64,000 nucleotides of DNA, taken from Gracilaria domingensis (taxonomy: Eukaryota > Rhodophyta > Florideophyceae > Gracilariales > Gracilariaceae). How positions within the stretch are numbered: the first letter of the stretch is position 1; each line of letters opens with the position of its first letter. The stretch spans positions 117,703 to 181,702 of the forward strand of contig VCMS01000082.1 of the NCBI GenBank assembly GCA_022539475.1, given 5' to 3'. Of the stretch, positions 63,933-64,000 are shown one piece after another. The notes under the pieces are model-generated. The model had not been told where the DNA came from, ran no database searches, and saw only the letters and a program-made list of their open reading frames with translations. A program made the position numbers and the translations under genes.

Positions 63933-64000
63933 ATACGCAAGCAGAAAGTATCCATAAGTTAGTCAATGCTCGTTGGAAACATTTGAATTGCGATGAAACG
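63921..64000. repeat. 80-bp direct repeat, right copy (runs off edge)
   Basis: Second copy of 63507-63587; continues past the window end. The 330 bases between hold only a short frame (63580-63792) without motifs. Confidence 0.8.

Noticed and set aside
1..64000. CRISPR array, prokaryotic operon or phage module
   Set aside because: No regularly spaced short repeats, no ribosome-binding-site pattern; LTR elements, transit peptides and Kozak-like starts show eukaryotic nuclear DNA.

Overview
The window reads as nuclear DNA of a photosynthetic eukaryote, most likely a red alga. The genes are compact and nearly intronless. At least two proteins begin with plastid-transit-like leaders (one opens MAFV, a start often seen in red algal plastid proteins). 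The repeat fraction consists of Ty3/gypsy LTR retrotransposons and a pogo-like DNA transposon. The assignment is inference from gene content; no rRNA or organelle marker is present.

Positions 1-25038 are a stack of LTR retrotransposons inserted into one another. An old LTR of family B survives as its right part (24497-25038). Into it went a family-A element on the plus strand (here 'host element', 5057-10277 plus 22275-24496). That element was itself hit twice: by a minus-strand copy (element 1a, leaving the window at position 1, its 5' LTR ending at 5056), and by a nearly complete plus-strand copy (element 2, 10278-22274, flanked by the 5-bp duplication CCTCG). Family A encodes Gag with a CCHC knuckle, a -1-frame Pol (protease, RT, RNase H, integrase), a chromodomain on its own downstream ORF, and a roughly 600-codon antisense ORF next to the 3' LTR. 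The antisense frame is conserved between host element and element 2 mostly through third-position changes, so it looks like a real protein gene of unknown family. It is the most novel item in the window.

Positions 25039-39191 are ordinary single-copy sequence: a beta-propeller type I membrane protein, a small secreted Cys protein, a plastid-targeted FN3-like membrane protein, an AT-hook protein with a GRDP-like domain, and an unknown protein ending in a beta-barrel-like C terminus, separated by long AT-rich spacers.

Positions 39192-51701 are a tandem array with a period of exactly 5593 bp: two full units and one 1324-bp partial unit. Each full unit carries a membrane-anchored alpha/beta hydrolase (-), a dynein-intermediate-chain-like WD40 protein (+) and the C-terminal two thirds of a radical SAM protein (-). 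Only the rightmost radical SAM copy (49626-52601) is complete.

Positions 53252-57057 are a pogo-like transposon with TA duplication and terminal inverted repeats, its transposase gene split by a 991-bp solo LTR of family B (duplication GATTG). The right end holds a broken coiled-coil gene, a frameshifted ribulose-phosphate 3-epimerase, a ketopantoate-reductase-like gene, a truncated HAD phosphatase, and a hairpin and direct-repeat cluster that runs off the edge.
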